The notes beneath the pieces were generated by a model. It was not told the DNA's origin. It made no database searches and worked only from the letters and a program-made list of their open reading frames with translations. Source: CADEFX01 sp963806735 (GTDB lineage: Bacteria > Pseudomonadota > Alphaproteobacteria > Rhizobiales > Hyphomicrobiaceae). Taken from it: DNA of 64,000 bases. The stretch covers positions 186,001 through 250,000 of the forward strand of contig CAWEBE010000003.1 of assembly GCA_963806735.1 (NCBI GenBank), written 5' to 3'. Shown here piece after piece: positions 17,002-24,709 of this stretch; positions within the stretch are counted from its first letter, which is position 1, and each line of letters begins with the position of its first letter. Made by a program: the position numbers and the translations under genes.

Positions 17002-17529
17002 ATGCGGGGGAAAACGATTCGCATCATCGGCATCGACCCGGGACTGCGCCGCACGGGGTGGGGCATTATCGAAAGCGACGGGGTGCGCCTCGTGTACGTG
17101 GCGAGCGGTCTCATCACCTCCAACAGCGAGGATGACCTCTCCTTTCGCCTGCGGGAGCTTTACGAAGGGCTGACCAGCGTGCTCACGGCGTTCACGCCAC
17201 ACGAGGCCGCCGTGGAAGAAACGTTCGTCAACGAGAATGCGCGCGCGACGCTCAAGCTCGGGCAGGCGCGCGGCATGGCGCTCCTGGCGCCTGCCATGCG
17301 CGGGCTCAAGGTGGCGGAGTATCCGCCCAACCTGATCAAGAAAACGGTTGTCGGCGCGGGTCACGCGGAGAAACGCCAGATCCAGGCCATGATCGGCTTC
17401 CTGCTGCCCAAGGCCAAGTTCGAGAGCGCGGACGAGGCCGATGCTCTGGCCATCGCCATTTGCCATTGCAACCATCGCACGAGCCCCCAAGCCATTGCGG
17501 CCCGCGCGCAGAAGGTTCTTGAGACATGA
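17002..17529 (+). CDS. ruvC: Holliday junction resolvase RuvC
   Basis: Encodes 175 residues. The catalytic acidic residues are seen in RIIGIDPGLRRTGWG (Asp), AVEETFVNENARATL (Glu) and ESADEADALAIAICH (two Asp). RuvC dimers cut Holliday junctions symmetrically during recombination repair. Its last four bases overlap the ruvA start (ATGA), which shows translational coupling. Confidence 0.96.
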   Translation: MRGKTIRIIGIDPGLRRTGWGIIESDGVRLVYVASGLITSNSEDDLSFRLRELYEGLTSVLTAFTPHEAAVEETFVNENARATLKLGQARGMALLAPAMRGLKVAEYPPNLIKKTVVGAGHAEKRQIQAMIGFLLPKAKFESADEADALAIAICHCNHRTSPQAIAARAQKVLET

Positions 17530-18143
17530 TCGGCAAGCTGCGCGGGAAGGTCGATGCCATTGGCGAAGCCCACGCCATTATCGACGTCAACGGGGTGGGC
17601 TACGAGGTTCAGCTTTCGGCGCGCACGCTGCGCAATCTGAAACTCGGGGAGGAAATAGCACTCACCGTCGACACGCACGTGCGTGAGGACGCCATCCGCC
17701 TGTTCGGCTTCGCCAGCGAGGTGGAGCGAAGCTGGTTTCGTATGCTGCAGACGATCCAGGGTGTGGGCTCCAAGGTCGCGCTGGCGGTGCTGGGTACGTT
17801 GTCGCCGCAGGATCTGGCGTCTGCCATCGCGCTGCAGAACTGGGCAGCCGTCGAGCAGACGCAAGGGGTCGGCAAAAAGCTGGCGCAGCGGATCGTCGCG
17901 GAGCTCAAAGACAAGGCCCCTGCGCTATCGGTGGCCGGCCTCAATGTGCCGACTGCGCTCAACGGCAAGGCCGGCACGCCGCCCGAAGGCAACACCGCTG
18001 CCGAGGCAATCTCCGCGCTCACCAACCTCGGCTACAACCCGGCCCAGGCCAGCGCGGCGGTGGCAGCAGCGCTGAATGACCTCGGCGACAAGGCAGATAC
18101 CGCAGGCCTGATCCGGCGCGGTCTGCGCGAGCTTGCGCGGTAG
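17526..18143 (+). CDS. ruvA: Holliday junction DNA helicase subunit RuvA
   Basis: Encodes 205 residues: N-terminal OB fold (MIGKLRGKVDAI), two helix-hairpin-helix segments (FRMLQTIQGVGSKVALAVL and QTQGVGKKLAQRIVAELKD) and the C-terminal UBA-like domain that binds RuvB. It forms the tetramer that holds the junction for RuvB. ruvB is not directly downstream: two genes intervene, one on the other strand. Confidence 0.96.
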   Translation: MIGKLRGKVDAIGEAHAIIDVNGVGYEVQLSARTLRNLKLGEEIALTVDTHVREDAIRLFGFASEVERSWFRMLQTIQGVGSKVALAVLGTLSPQDLASAIALQNWAAVEQTQGVGKKLAQRIVAELKDKAPALSVAGLNVPTALNGKAGTPPEGNTAAEAISALTNLGYNPAQASAAVAAALNDLGDKADTAGLIRRGLRELAR

Positions 18144-18158
18144 CGAGCGGAAGTAGGC

Positions 18159-18671
18159 ATGAACATCAAGCAGCTCTCCACGGTCGCGGTGACGTGGCTT
18201 GGATTGATCGCCGCCATCGCCGGCGGCTACGGAACGCTGCAGACCTATCGGGCCCAGGTGGACAAAGAGATCGACGAGCGCAAGCTGCAGACGTTCCGCC
18301 TGATCGAGAGGTTCGGCACCAAGGACATGTCGGAGACGCGCGAGCGCATTCTGCCGCTCGTGACCACCGACACCTTCTGTGATCCCGCTGCCCGCGCGAA
18401 AACCGGACTGACCGTCAGCCAGATGTTCGCATTCGTCGAGTTCTTCGATCTCGTACAGACCTGCATCGATGCCCGTCTTTGCGACGGCGAGCTTGCTTAC
18501 GAGTCGTTTGGCCCCTACGCCAACTGGCACTGGCCTGGCATGCAGCGCGTCATCGAGCAGACCCGTGCCGCCGAGCGCGCCATGGACCTGAAGAAACCTT
18601 ATGGCCACGGGCTTCAGGCCCTGTCGCGCAAGCCCGGGTACGCAAGCAAGTGCGAGAGCGTTCGCCAGTAG
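18159..18671 (+). CDS. Hypothetical membrane-anchored protein
   Basis: Encodes 170 residues. One N-terminal membrane helix (VAVTWLGLIAAIAGGYGTL) is followed by a soluble helical domain with several cysteines (DTFCDP, VQTCIDARLCD, SKCESV). I do not recognise the family. It starts 15 bp after ruvA and is likely cotranscribed with ruvCA. The topology suggests a small membrane-bound domain, possibly a nucleic-acid-independent passenger of the operon. Confidence 0.6.
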   Translation: MNIKQLSTVAVTWLGLIAAIAGGYGTLQTYRAQVDKEIDERKLQTFRLIERFGTKDMSETRERILPLVTTDTFCDPAARAKTGLTVSQMFAFVEFFDLVQTCIDARLCDGELAYESFGPYANWHWPGMQRVIEQTRAAERAMDLKKPYGHGLQALSRKPGYASKCESVRQ

Positions 18672-18683
18672 GAGGTGGCGCTG

Positions 18684-19109
18684 CTATTTAGGCCACAGGA
18701 TCATCTGCGTGCACCGGAACTGGGCGATTGCCTTCTGTGCACCTTCGGGAACCACAGCGGCGTCCCAGACCTGCGTCGTGCGGCCCTGATGCAGTGGCCG
18801 TGCCGTGCATGTCACCGTGCCCGACCGCGTGGTGCCGAGGAAATTGCTCTTGAGCTCGACGGTCGTGAAGCCGGAGGCGCCTTGCGGCAGGCTTCTGACC
18901 GTGCCGTAGCCACAGCACGTATCGGCCAGTGACACGATGGCGCCGGCGTGCAGAAAGCCGTTCCACGCTTCAAGGGCTCTTCGCACGGTCATTTTGGCCA
19001 TCACCTCAGTGGGCTCAACCTTGACGAACTCCATCCCGAGATGCCCGGGAAGGTATTCGGCGCCGGCGGCATTCCACTGCTCCAGCGATTGTGGGATGGC
19101 GATATCCAT
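18684..19109 (-). CDS. PaaI-type hotdog-fold thioesterase
   Basis: Encodes 141 residues from the ATG at 19109, which has a GGAGAG ribosome-binding site just upstream. The hotdog pattern is clear: LGMEFVKVEP, then NGFLHAGAIVSLADTCCGYG (the H/G-rich helix of PaaI-type enzymes) and TVELKSNFLG. It probably hydrolyses small acyl-CoA esters. It lies antisense between the ruvA-side hypothetical gene and ruvB and so breaks the ruvCAB operon. Confidence 0.88.
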   Translation of the reverse strand: MDIAIPQSLEQWNAAGAEYLPGHLGMEFVKVEPTEVMAKMTVRRALEAWNGFLHAGAIVSLADTCCGYGTVRSLPQGASGFTTVELKSNFLGTTRSGTVTCTARPLHQGRTTQVWDAAVVPEGAQKAIAQFRCTQMILWPK

Positions 19110-19213
19110 GTTCTCTCCGTGTGCGTCTGGCAAATTCGCGGGCGATGCAACGGACAGTGCGCGATGGGGATCGTCCGCTTGACCCTGGAGCCGAATAAGC
19201 TCAGGAACGAAGC

Positions 19214-20290
19214 ATGACCGATCGCTTGGTGGCTAGTACAATAAAAGAAGCGGACGCCCTCGAGGCGACGCTCCGCCCTCAGTCACTGACGGATTTCATC
19301 GGCCAGGAGCAGGCGCGCTCGAACCTGCGCGTTTTCATCCAAGCCGCCAAAGCGCGCGGCGACGCGCTGGATCATGTTTTGTTTGCCGGGCCGCCCGGTC
19401 TCGGCAAGACGACGCTGGCGCAAATCATGGCCAAGGAGCTGGGCGTCGGCTTCCGCGCTACCTCCGGCCCGGTCATCTCCAAGGCCGGCGATCTCGCCGC
19501 GCTCCTCACCAATCTCGAAGAACGCGATGTGCTCTTCATCGACGAGATCCATCGCCTCAACCCGGCAGTCGAGGAAATTCTCTACCCCGCCATGGAGGAT
19601 TTCCAGCTCGACCTCATCATCGGCGAAGGGCCGGCTGCGCGCTCGGTGCGCATCGATCTCGCCAAGTTCACCTTGATCGGCGCTACCACGCGCACGGGAC
19701 TGCTCACCACGCCGCTACGCGACCGCTTCGGTATTCCCGTTCGGTTGAACTTCTATACTCACGCCGAGCTGGAGCTGATCGTCAGCCGCGGCGCGCGCGT
19801 GCTCAAAGTTGAAATGAGCGAGGATGGGGCCCAGGAGATCGCCCGGCGGGCGCGGGGCACGCCGCGCATCGCCGGCCGCCTGCTGCGGCGCGTACGCGAC
19901 TTTGCCGCCGTGGGAGGCGCCGCCTGCGTCACGCGTGAGGTCGCCGACAGGGCTTTGCAGCAGCTCGAGGTCGACAGCGAGGGCCTCGATGCGCTCGATC
20001 ACCGCTATCTCAATTGCATTGCAAAAAACTATGACGGCGGTCCGGTCGGCATCGAGACCCTCTCGGCGGCGCTGTCGGAGCCGCGCGATGCGCTCGAGGA
20101 AATCGTCGAGCCATATCTGTTGCAGCAAGGATTTGTCGGCCGCACGCCGCGCGGGCGTGTGCTGACGCTCAAGGCCTACCGCCATCTCGGCCTCACCGGG
20201 CCGGCGCGCTCGTCTGCCCCCCAATTTGGATTGTTCGAGGGCGAGGAGGACGCGCCGGGCAGCCCCGGTAGCAAGATGGGAACCGGCTAA
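19214..20290 (+). CDS. ruvB: Holliday junction branch-migration ATPase RuvB
   Basis: Encodes 358 residues. Walker A is GPPGLGKT, Walker B is DVLFIDEIHRLN, and sensor 1 is LIGATTRTGLL. The C-terminal winged helix (RTPRGRVLTLKAYRHLG) follows. The N-terminal LRPQSLTDFIGQEQARSNLR is typical. RuvB drives branch migration with RuvA. Its start is 105 bp from the divergent thioesterase start, so it must have its own promoter there. Confidence 0.97.
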   Translation: MTDRLVASTIKEADALEATLRPQSLTDFIGQEQARSNLRVFIQAAKARGDALDHVLFAGPPGLGKTTLAQIMAKELGVGFRATSGPVISKAGDLAALLTNLEERDVLFIDEIHRLNPAVEEILYPAMEDFQLDLIIGEGPAARSVRIDLAKFTLIGATTRTGLLTTPLRDRFGIPVRLNFYTHAELELIVSRGARVLKVEMSEDGAQEIARRARGTPRIAGRLLRRVRDFAAVGGAACVTREVADRALQQLEVDSEGLDALDHRYLNCIAKNYDGGPVGIETLSAALSEPRDALEEIVEPYLLQQGFVGRTPRGRVLTLKAYRHLGLTGPARSSAPQFGLFEGEEDAPGSPGSKMGTG

Positions 20291-20374
20291 CCCCAATTCG
20301 GACATCGTCTTGCATTTGCCCCTTTGCCCGCGCATGAAGCGCACCGCTCGCAGCAGCCATCGGTTGGCGACAGG

Positions 20375-21301
20375 ATGCACATTCCACAGATAACCCGCCG
20401 CCGGATACTGGCCGGCCTCGGCGCGTCGACGACGGCGACCTTCGCTGTTGGCGGCTATGCGCTAGCCGTCGAGCCGATGTGGCGCCTCAATGTCACGCGC
20501 TATTCCGTTAGCCCGAAAAACTGGCCAAAAGATCTGGCGCTCAAGATTGCCGTCATCGCGGATCTGCACGCCGGCGAGCCTTTGATGCCCTACGAGCGTA
20601 TTCGAGCCATTGCTGTGCACACCAACGCGCTGTCCCCCGATATCGTGGTGCTGCTCGGTGATTTTGCCGCCAGTCATCGCTTCCGCGGCAAGCCTGTGCC
20701 GCCGCAGGATTGGGCGGATGCGCTCAGCGTGCTTCGTGCTCCACTCGGCGTACATGCCGTGCTCGGCAATCATGACTGGTGGGACGACGTAGCGGCGCAA
20801 CGGGCAGGCAAGGGGCCGGTCATCGGACGCCGTGTTTTGGAGCGCGTGAGCATTCCGGTCTACGAGAACGACGCAGTCCGCCTGAAAAAGAACGGCCGGG
20901 CCTTCTGGCTTGCGGGATTGGGAGATCAACTGGCACTCTTCGGCAGGAACAGGGGGCCACGCCGTCGTTTCCGCGGTGTTCACAATCTGCCGGGCACGCT
21001 CGCGCGCATCAAAGACGACGCGCCCGTCATTCTGCTCGCCCACGAGCCGGACATTTTCGTGCATGTTCCCGACCGCGTGGCGTTGACCTTGTCCGGCCAT
21101 ACGCACGGAGGCCAGGTTCGCCTGTTCGGCTATTCACCCGTCGTGCCGTCACGCTACGGCAACCGGTTCGCTTACGGTCATGTCGTCGAGGACGATCGGC
21201 ACCTGATCGTTTCCGGCGGGCTCGGCTGCTCCATGCTACCGGTGCGCCTCGGCGTTCCGCCGGAGATCGTGCTCGTCGATGTCGCGGCAGCCACAGTCTG
21301 A
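20375..21301 (+). CDS. Tat-exported metallophosphoesterase (YkuE/YaeI-like)
   Basis: Encodes 308 residues from the ATG at 20375. The N-terminus has a Tat-like signal (TRRRILAGLGAST). Metallophosphoesterase motifs appear in order: IAVIADLHAGEP, VVLLGDFAA, AVLGNHDWWDD, ILLAHEPDIF and LSGHTHGGQVRL. The family includes periplasmic phospholipid or lipid headgroup phosphoesterases; the substrate here is not known. Its 3' end overlaps the ybgC start by 23 bp. Confidence 0.88.
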   Translation: MHIPQITRRRILAGLGASTTATFAVGGYALAVEPMWRLNVTRYSVSPKNWPKDLALKIAVIADLHAGEPLMPYERIRAIAVHTNALSPDIVVLLGDFAASHRFRGKPVPPQDWADALSVLRAPLGVHAVLGNHDWWDDVAAQRAGKGPVIGRRVLERVSIPVYENDAVRLKKNGRAFWLAGLGDQLALFGRNRGPRRRFRGVHNLPGTLARIKDDAPVILLAHEPDIFVHVPDRVALTLSGHTHGGQVRLFGYSPVVPSRYGNRFAYGHVVEDDRHLIVSGGLGCSMLPVRLGVPPEIVLVDVAAATV

Positions 21302-21755
21302 CGCCTGGCCGGATCTCGCCGGCCGGCTGGTGGGTGAGGGGGGCGCCAGGCGCCACATCCTGCCCGTACGGGTGTACTTCGAGGACACCGATTTCTCCGG
21401 CCTCGTCTATCATGGCTCCTATGTGCGCTGGTGCGAGCGCGGCCGCTCCGATTTCCTGCGCTTGCTCGGCAACGATCATCGCGCTCTTGAGGCGGGTGTA
21501 GCCGGGCGCGAGCCAGCGGCCTTCGTCGTGCGCCGTATGCGCCTGGAGTTCCTGAAACCCGCGCACATCGACGATGTTCTGGAGGTCGAGACCCGCGTGA
21601 AGGAGATCGGCGCCGCCACATTGACTTTGCAGCAGACCGTCGCGCGCGCTGGTGCTCACCTGTTCGAGGCCGAGGTCATGGTGGTGCTGGTCAGCCGCTC
21701 CGGCAAGCCGCAGCGCCTGGGCCGCCTGCTGCGCGAGGCCCTGGCTGTAGCCTGA
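21279..21755 (+). CDS. ybgC: Tol-Pal associated acyl-CoA thioesterase YbgC
   Basis: Encodes 158 residues. The 4-hydroxybenzoyl-CoA thioesterase signature FEDTDFSGLVYHGSYVRWCE carries the catalytic Asp of DTD, and MRLEFLKPAHIDDVLEVET follows. YbgC is the usual first gene of tol-pal clusters and acts on short-chain acyl-CoA or acyl carrier protein. tolQ starts about 250 bp downstream. The start overlaps the phosphoesterase gene, so translation coupling is possible. Confidence 0.9.
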   Translation: MSRQPQSDAWPDLAGRLVGEGGARRHILPVRVYFEDTDFSGLVYHGSYVRWCERGRSDFLRLLGNDHRALEAGVAGREPAAFVVRRMRLEFLKPAHIDDVLEVETRVKEIGAATLTLQQTVARAGAHLFEAEVMVVLVSRSGKPQRLGRLLREALAVA

Positions 21756-22007
21756 TTTTTCATCCGCACCTGCGCGCTTAAGGCCCCTTGAGCCTGAGCG
21801 TGGACTCTTGTCTAACGCTTGGGCCAGCGGGCGGATGTCATAAGCCTCGCGAGCCCAAGTTTAGTCACATTGCGGGGCAACATCCGGACTTTGGCGGGAA
21901 CCGCAGACCACAACGGCTGACACCTCATGTGGGTGCCCCGGTCGCGCTGCGTCCGGCGGGGGCAGGCTGTTGAACGCCCACGCGCACGTGGGAGCAACGG
22001 AAAAGAC

Positions 22008-22724
22008 ATGAATCCGAGCGATGTTCTCAAGGGGGCGATTTCGACCGCCGCCAATGGTCAGGTCTCATTTCTCGAGCTGTTTCTGCAGGCCCACATCGTC
22101 GTCAAGGTGGTGATGATCGGCCTGCTGCTCGCCTCGGTCTGGTCGTGGGCCATCATCGTCGAGAAGATTTTCGCGTTCCGGCGGGCGAGGGTGGAGGCCG
22201 ACCGTTTCGAGCAGATATTCTGGTCGGGCCAGTCGCTCGAGGAGCTCTATACGGGCTTGGCGCGCGGCCGCACCTTCTCGATGGCGGCATTGTTCGTGGC
22301 GGCTATGCGCGAATGGAAGCGCTCGGTGGAAGGCAATCTGCGGGCACTGGGCGGCATTCAGCTTCGGGTCGAGAAGGTCATGGACGTGACCATCAGCCGT
22401 GAGATGGAACGCCTCGATAGAAGGCTGCTGTTCCTGGCCACCGTCGGCTCGACTGCGCCCTTTATTGGCCTCTTCGGCACGGTATGGGGAATCATGAGCA
22501 GCTTCCAAGCCATCGCGGTGTCCAAGAATACCAGTCTCGCTGTCGTCGCGCCGGGCATAGCCGAGGCTCTGTTCGCTACCGCACTTGGCCTTCTCGCCGC
22601 CATCCCGGCGGTCATTGCCTACAACAAGTTTTCCGCCGACTCCTCTCGTTTGAGTCAGCGTCTCGACGCTTTCGCCGATGAGTTCTCGGCGATCGTGTCG
22701 CGGCAGATCGACGTGCGGACCTGA
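22008..22724 (+). CDS. tolQ: Tol-Pal system proton-channel protein TolQ
   Basis: Encodes 238 residues from the ATG at 22008. There are three membrane helices: one near residues 20-45 (IVVKVVMIGLLLASVWSWAI), then the pair with LATVGSTAPFIGLFGTVWGI and ALGLLAAIPAVIAYN. These are standard TolQ features. With TolR it uses the proton gradient to energise TolA. A CCCACG-cgca-CGTGGG hairpin (21977-21992) lies just before its ribosome-binding region and might modulate translation. Confidence 0.95.
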   Translation: MNPSDVLKGAISTAANGQVSFLELFLQAHIVVKVVMIGLLLASVWSWAIIVEKIFAFRRARVEADRFEQIFWSGQSLEELYTGLARGRTFSMAALFVAAMREWKRSVEGNLRALGGIQLRVEKVMDVTISREMERLDRRLLFLATVGSTAPFIGLFGTVWGIMSSFQAIAVSKNTSLAVVAPGIAEALFATALGLLAAIPAVIAYNKFSADSSRLSQRLDAFADEFSAIVSRQIDVRT

Positions 22725-22736
22725 CGGGAGGCAAGT

Positions 22737-23198
22737 GTGGGAGCAAGTCTCAACACATCGTCTTCCAGCGGGCGGCGCGGCCGCCGGCAACGGCATGCCC
22801 CCATGAGCGAGATCAACGTCACGCCGTTCGTGGACGTCATGCTCGTTCTGCTCATCATCTTCATGGTGACGGCGCCGCTGCTCACTGCCGGTGTTCCGTT
22901 GGAGCTGCCGCAGGCCAAGGGCAAACAGCTCGAGGCCAACAAGGAGCCCATCGTGATCTCGGTGACGAAGAAAGGGGAGGTGTTTCTCGGCCAGGAGGAG
23001 AAGACGCCGCTGCGGTTGGACGAGATCGGAGCCAAGCTCAACGCCGTGGCCGGCAACCGCGGTGGCGCCGACGAGCCGATCTTCGTCAGAGGCGACAAGA
23101 GCGTGGAGTACGGTCTCGTTGCCCGCGTGATGGGGAGGATCAAGGAAGCCGGATTCAAGAAGATCTCTCTGATCACGGAGGTCGAGAGCGGAGGCTAG
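22737..23198 (+). CDS. tolR: Tol-Pal system protein TolR, GTG start
   Basis: Encodes 153 residues from GTG at 22737, with an AGGAGG-like site before it (GGGAGG at 22726-22731). The helix INVTPFVDVMLVLLIIFMV carries the channel Asp. The periplasmic domain ends GFKKISLITEVESGG. It works with TolQ and TolA to constrict the outer membrane at division. The stop codon TAG (23196-23198) lies inside the terminal CTAG of repeat A3. Confidence 0.95.
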   Translation: MGASLNTSSSSGRRGRRQRHAPMSEINVTPFVDVMLVLLIIFMVTAPLLTAGVPLELPQAKGKQLEANKEPIVISVTKKGEVFLGQEEKTPLRLDEIGAKLNAVAGNRGGADEPIFVRGDKSVEYGLVARVMGRIKEAGFKKISLITEVESGG

Positions 23199-23354
23199 CG
23201 TGATGATCGAGAAATTCGCCCCATCAAGCGGCTCGGTTCCGAGCGGATTTCTCGATCTGAATCACACTAGCAAGTCTATGATTCTAGTGTCCCTTATGAG
23301 TTCGCTCGGGGACCTAGCCGCGAACACAGGCGAACTTCGGAATCGGGACACTAG
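23195..23354. repeat. Family A composite palindromic element (A3)
   Basis: Two modules: CTAGCGTGATGATCGAG to AATCACACTAG, then the 13-bp linker CAAGTCTATGATT, then CTAGTGTCCC to GGGACACTAG. It is the reverse complement of element A1 apart from a short deletion and a few substitutions. It fills the tolR-tolA gap: its first CTAG contains the tolR stop and its end is 6 bp before the tolA ATG. It therefore must be transcribed within the tol operon. Confidence 0.92.
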
Positions 23355-23360
23355 AGGGAA

Positions 23361-24629
23361 ATGTACCTCGGGCTCGCAGTCTCGCTGTTGCTGCATGCCG
23401 CGGTGATGTCGTGGGCGCTCGTGTCGATCACGTCGGCGCGCGAGGTCAACATGCCGATCATCGATCCGGTCGCGGTCGAGTTCATCAGCCCGAACGATCT
23501 AGCCAAGATGCGCCAGGGCGCCCGCCAGTCGACCCTGAAGGAGGCACAGGCCAGGCGCAGCGAGAAGACCGACCAGACGCCCAAGGAATCGCGCCGGCCG
23601 ACGCCGCTCGCATCCGCGTCTCCGCCGCCGGCCGACGATCCGCCGCCGCCCAAGGAAGCGGCCAAGGCACAGGAGCAGCCCAAGCCCGTGGAGCAGAAGG
23701 CTGCACCGCCTCCACCTCCGCCAAAAGCCGAGGCCAAGGCCGAGCCCGATAAGGCAGCCCTCGAGCAGAAGCTCGCCGAGCTGTCCAAGGAGCCGGTCGG
23801 TCCCACGCCCGAGGAGCTGAAGAAGATCGAGGACGAGAAGGCGGCCGAGCATCGCCGGGCGGAGGAGCAGCGCAAGGCTGAAGAGGAGAAGAAGGCCGAG
23901 GAACAGCGTAAAGCAGACGAGCAGAAGAACGCGGAAGAGGAGCGCAAAGCCGAGGAACAGAAAAAGGCCGAGGAGCTACGCAAGGCCGAAGAGCAGCGTA
24001 AGGAAGAGGAGCGCAAGGCGGAGGAACAGCGCAAGCTCGAGCAGCAGCGTCTGGCCGAAGAGCAGAAAAAGGCCGAGGAGAAGCGCTTAGCCGAAGAAAA
24101 ACGCAAGGCCGAACTGAAGCGTCTGGCCGACAAGAAGAAGGCCGATGAGAAGAAACGCCGAGAAGCGGAGGCGAAGGCCAAGCTCGATCTGGACCGGCTG
24201 TCAGCCCTGATCGACAAGTCCGAGCCCAAGTCTGCGCCGGCGGCGGCGCCGCAGCCGAATGAGCCCACAAAAGCCAAGGGAGCCGTGACGGGAGATCGGG
24301 AGGGGCGCGATCAAACCATATCAGCCAACGAGGCGGCCTTTCTGGCCGGTCTTATGCGCCAGGCCGTCAGCCGCTGCTGGAACATCAATGCCGGTCTCGA
24401 GGGCATCGAGAAGATCGTCGTCAAGGTCCAGGTCAGGCTCACGCGCGATGGTCGCCTGATCGGGCCGCCGCGGGTGGTCAACAGCTCACCTTCACCGCTG
24501 TTCCGTGACGCTGCAACAAGTGCGGAGCGTGCCCTAGTGCAATGCGAGCCCTACAACCTGCCAGCGGACAAGTACGAGGGCGGCTGGGAGTTCATGGAAT
24601 TGAATTTCGACCCGAAGAACATGTTCTAA
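23361..24629 (+). CDS. tolA: Cell envelope integrity protein TolA
   Basis: Encodes 422 residues. One N-terminal membrane helix (YLGLAVSLLLHAAVMSWALV) is followed by a Pro-rich segment. From about 130 to 280 there is a very long KAEEQ/RKAEE-type helix, and from about 320 a C-terminal domain with VKVQVRLTRDGRLIGPP. TolA spans the periplasm and joins TolQR to Pal and TolB. The frame starts 6 bp after repeat A3, and its ribosome-binding site AGAGGGA overlaps the end of the repeat. Confidence 0.95.
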   Translation: MYLGLAVSLLLHAAVMSWALVSITSAREVNMPIIDPVAVEFISPNDLAKMRQGARQSTLKEAQARRSEKTDQTPKESRRPTPLASASPPPADDPPPPKEAAKAQEQPKPVEQKAAPPPPPPKAEAKAEPDKAALEQKLAELSKEPVGPTPEELKKIEDEKAAEHRRAEEQRKAEEEKKAEEQRKADEQKNAEEERKAEEQKKAEELRKAEEQRKEEERKAEEQRKLEQQRLAEEQKKAEEKRLAEEKRKAELKRLADKKKADEKKRREAEAKAKLDLDRLSALIDKSEPKSAPAAAPQPNEPTKAKGAVTGDREGRDQTISANEAAFLAGLMRQAVSRCWNINAGLEGIEKIVVKVQVRLTRDGRLIGPPRVVNSSPSPLFRDAATSAERALVQCEPYNLPADKYEGGWEFMELNFDPKNMF

Positions 24630-24709
24630 GGGAGGAGCGACGCCATCCCAACTTTCGACACGTTGCGAGCACATCTAACGGCTCCGCCCGAACCTCAGAC
24701 GGCATCCTG

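Noticed and set aside
23200..23406. Peptide frames read through family A repeats (beginning MMIEKFAPSSGS and similar)
   Set aside because: The frames exist only because the palindromes lack stops. They are short, run into tolA in the wrong frame and show no start signals.
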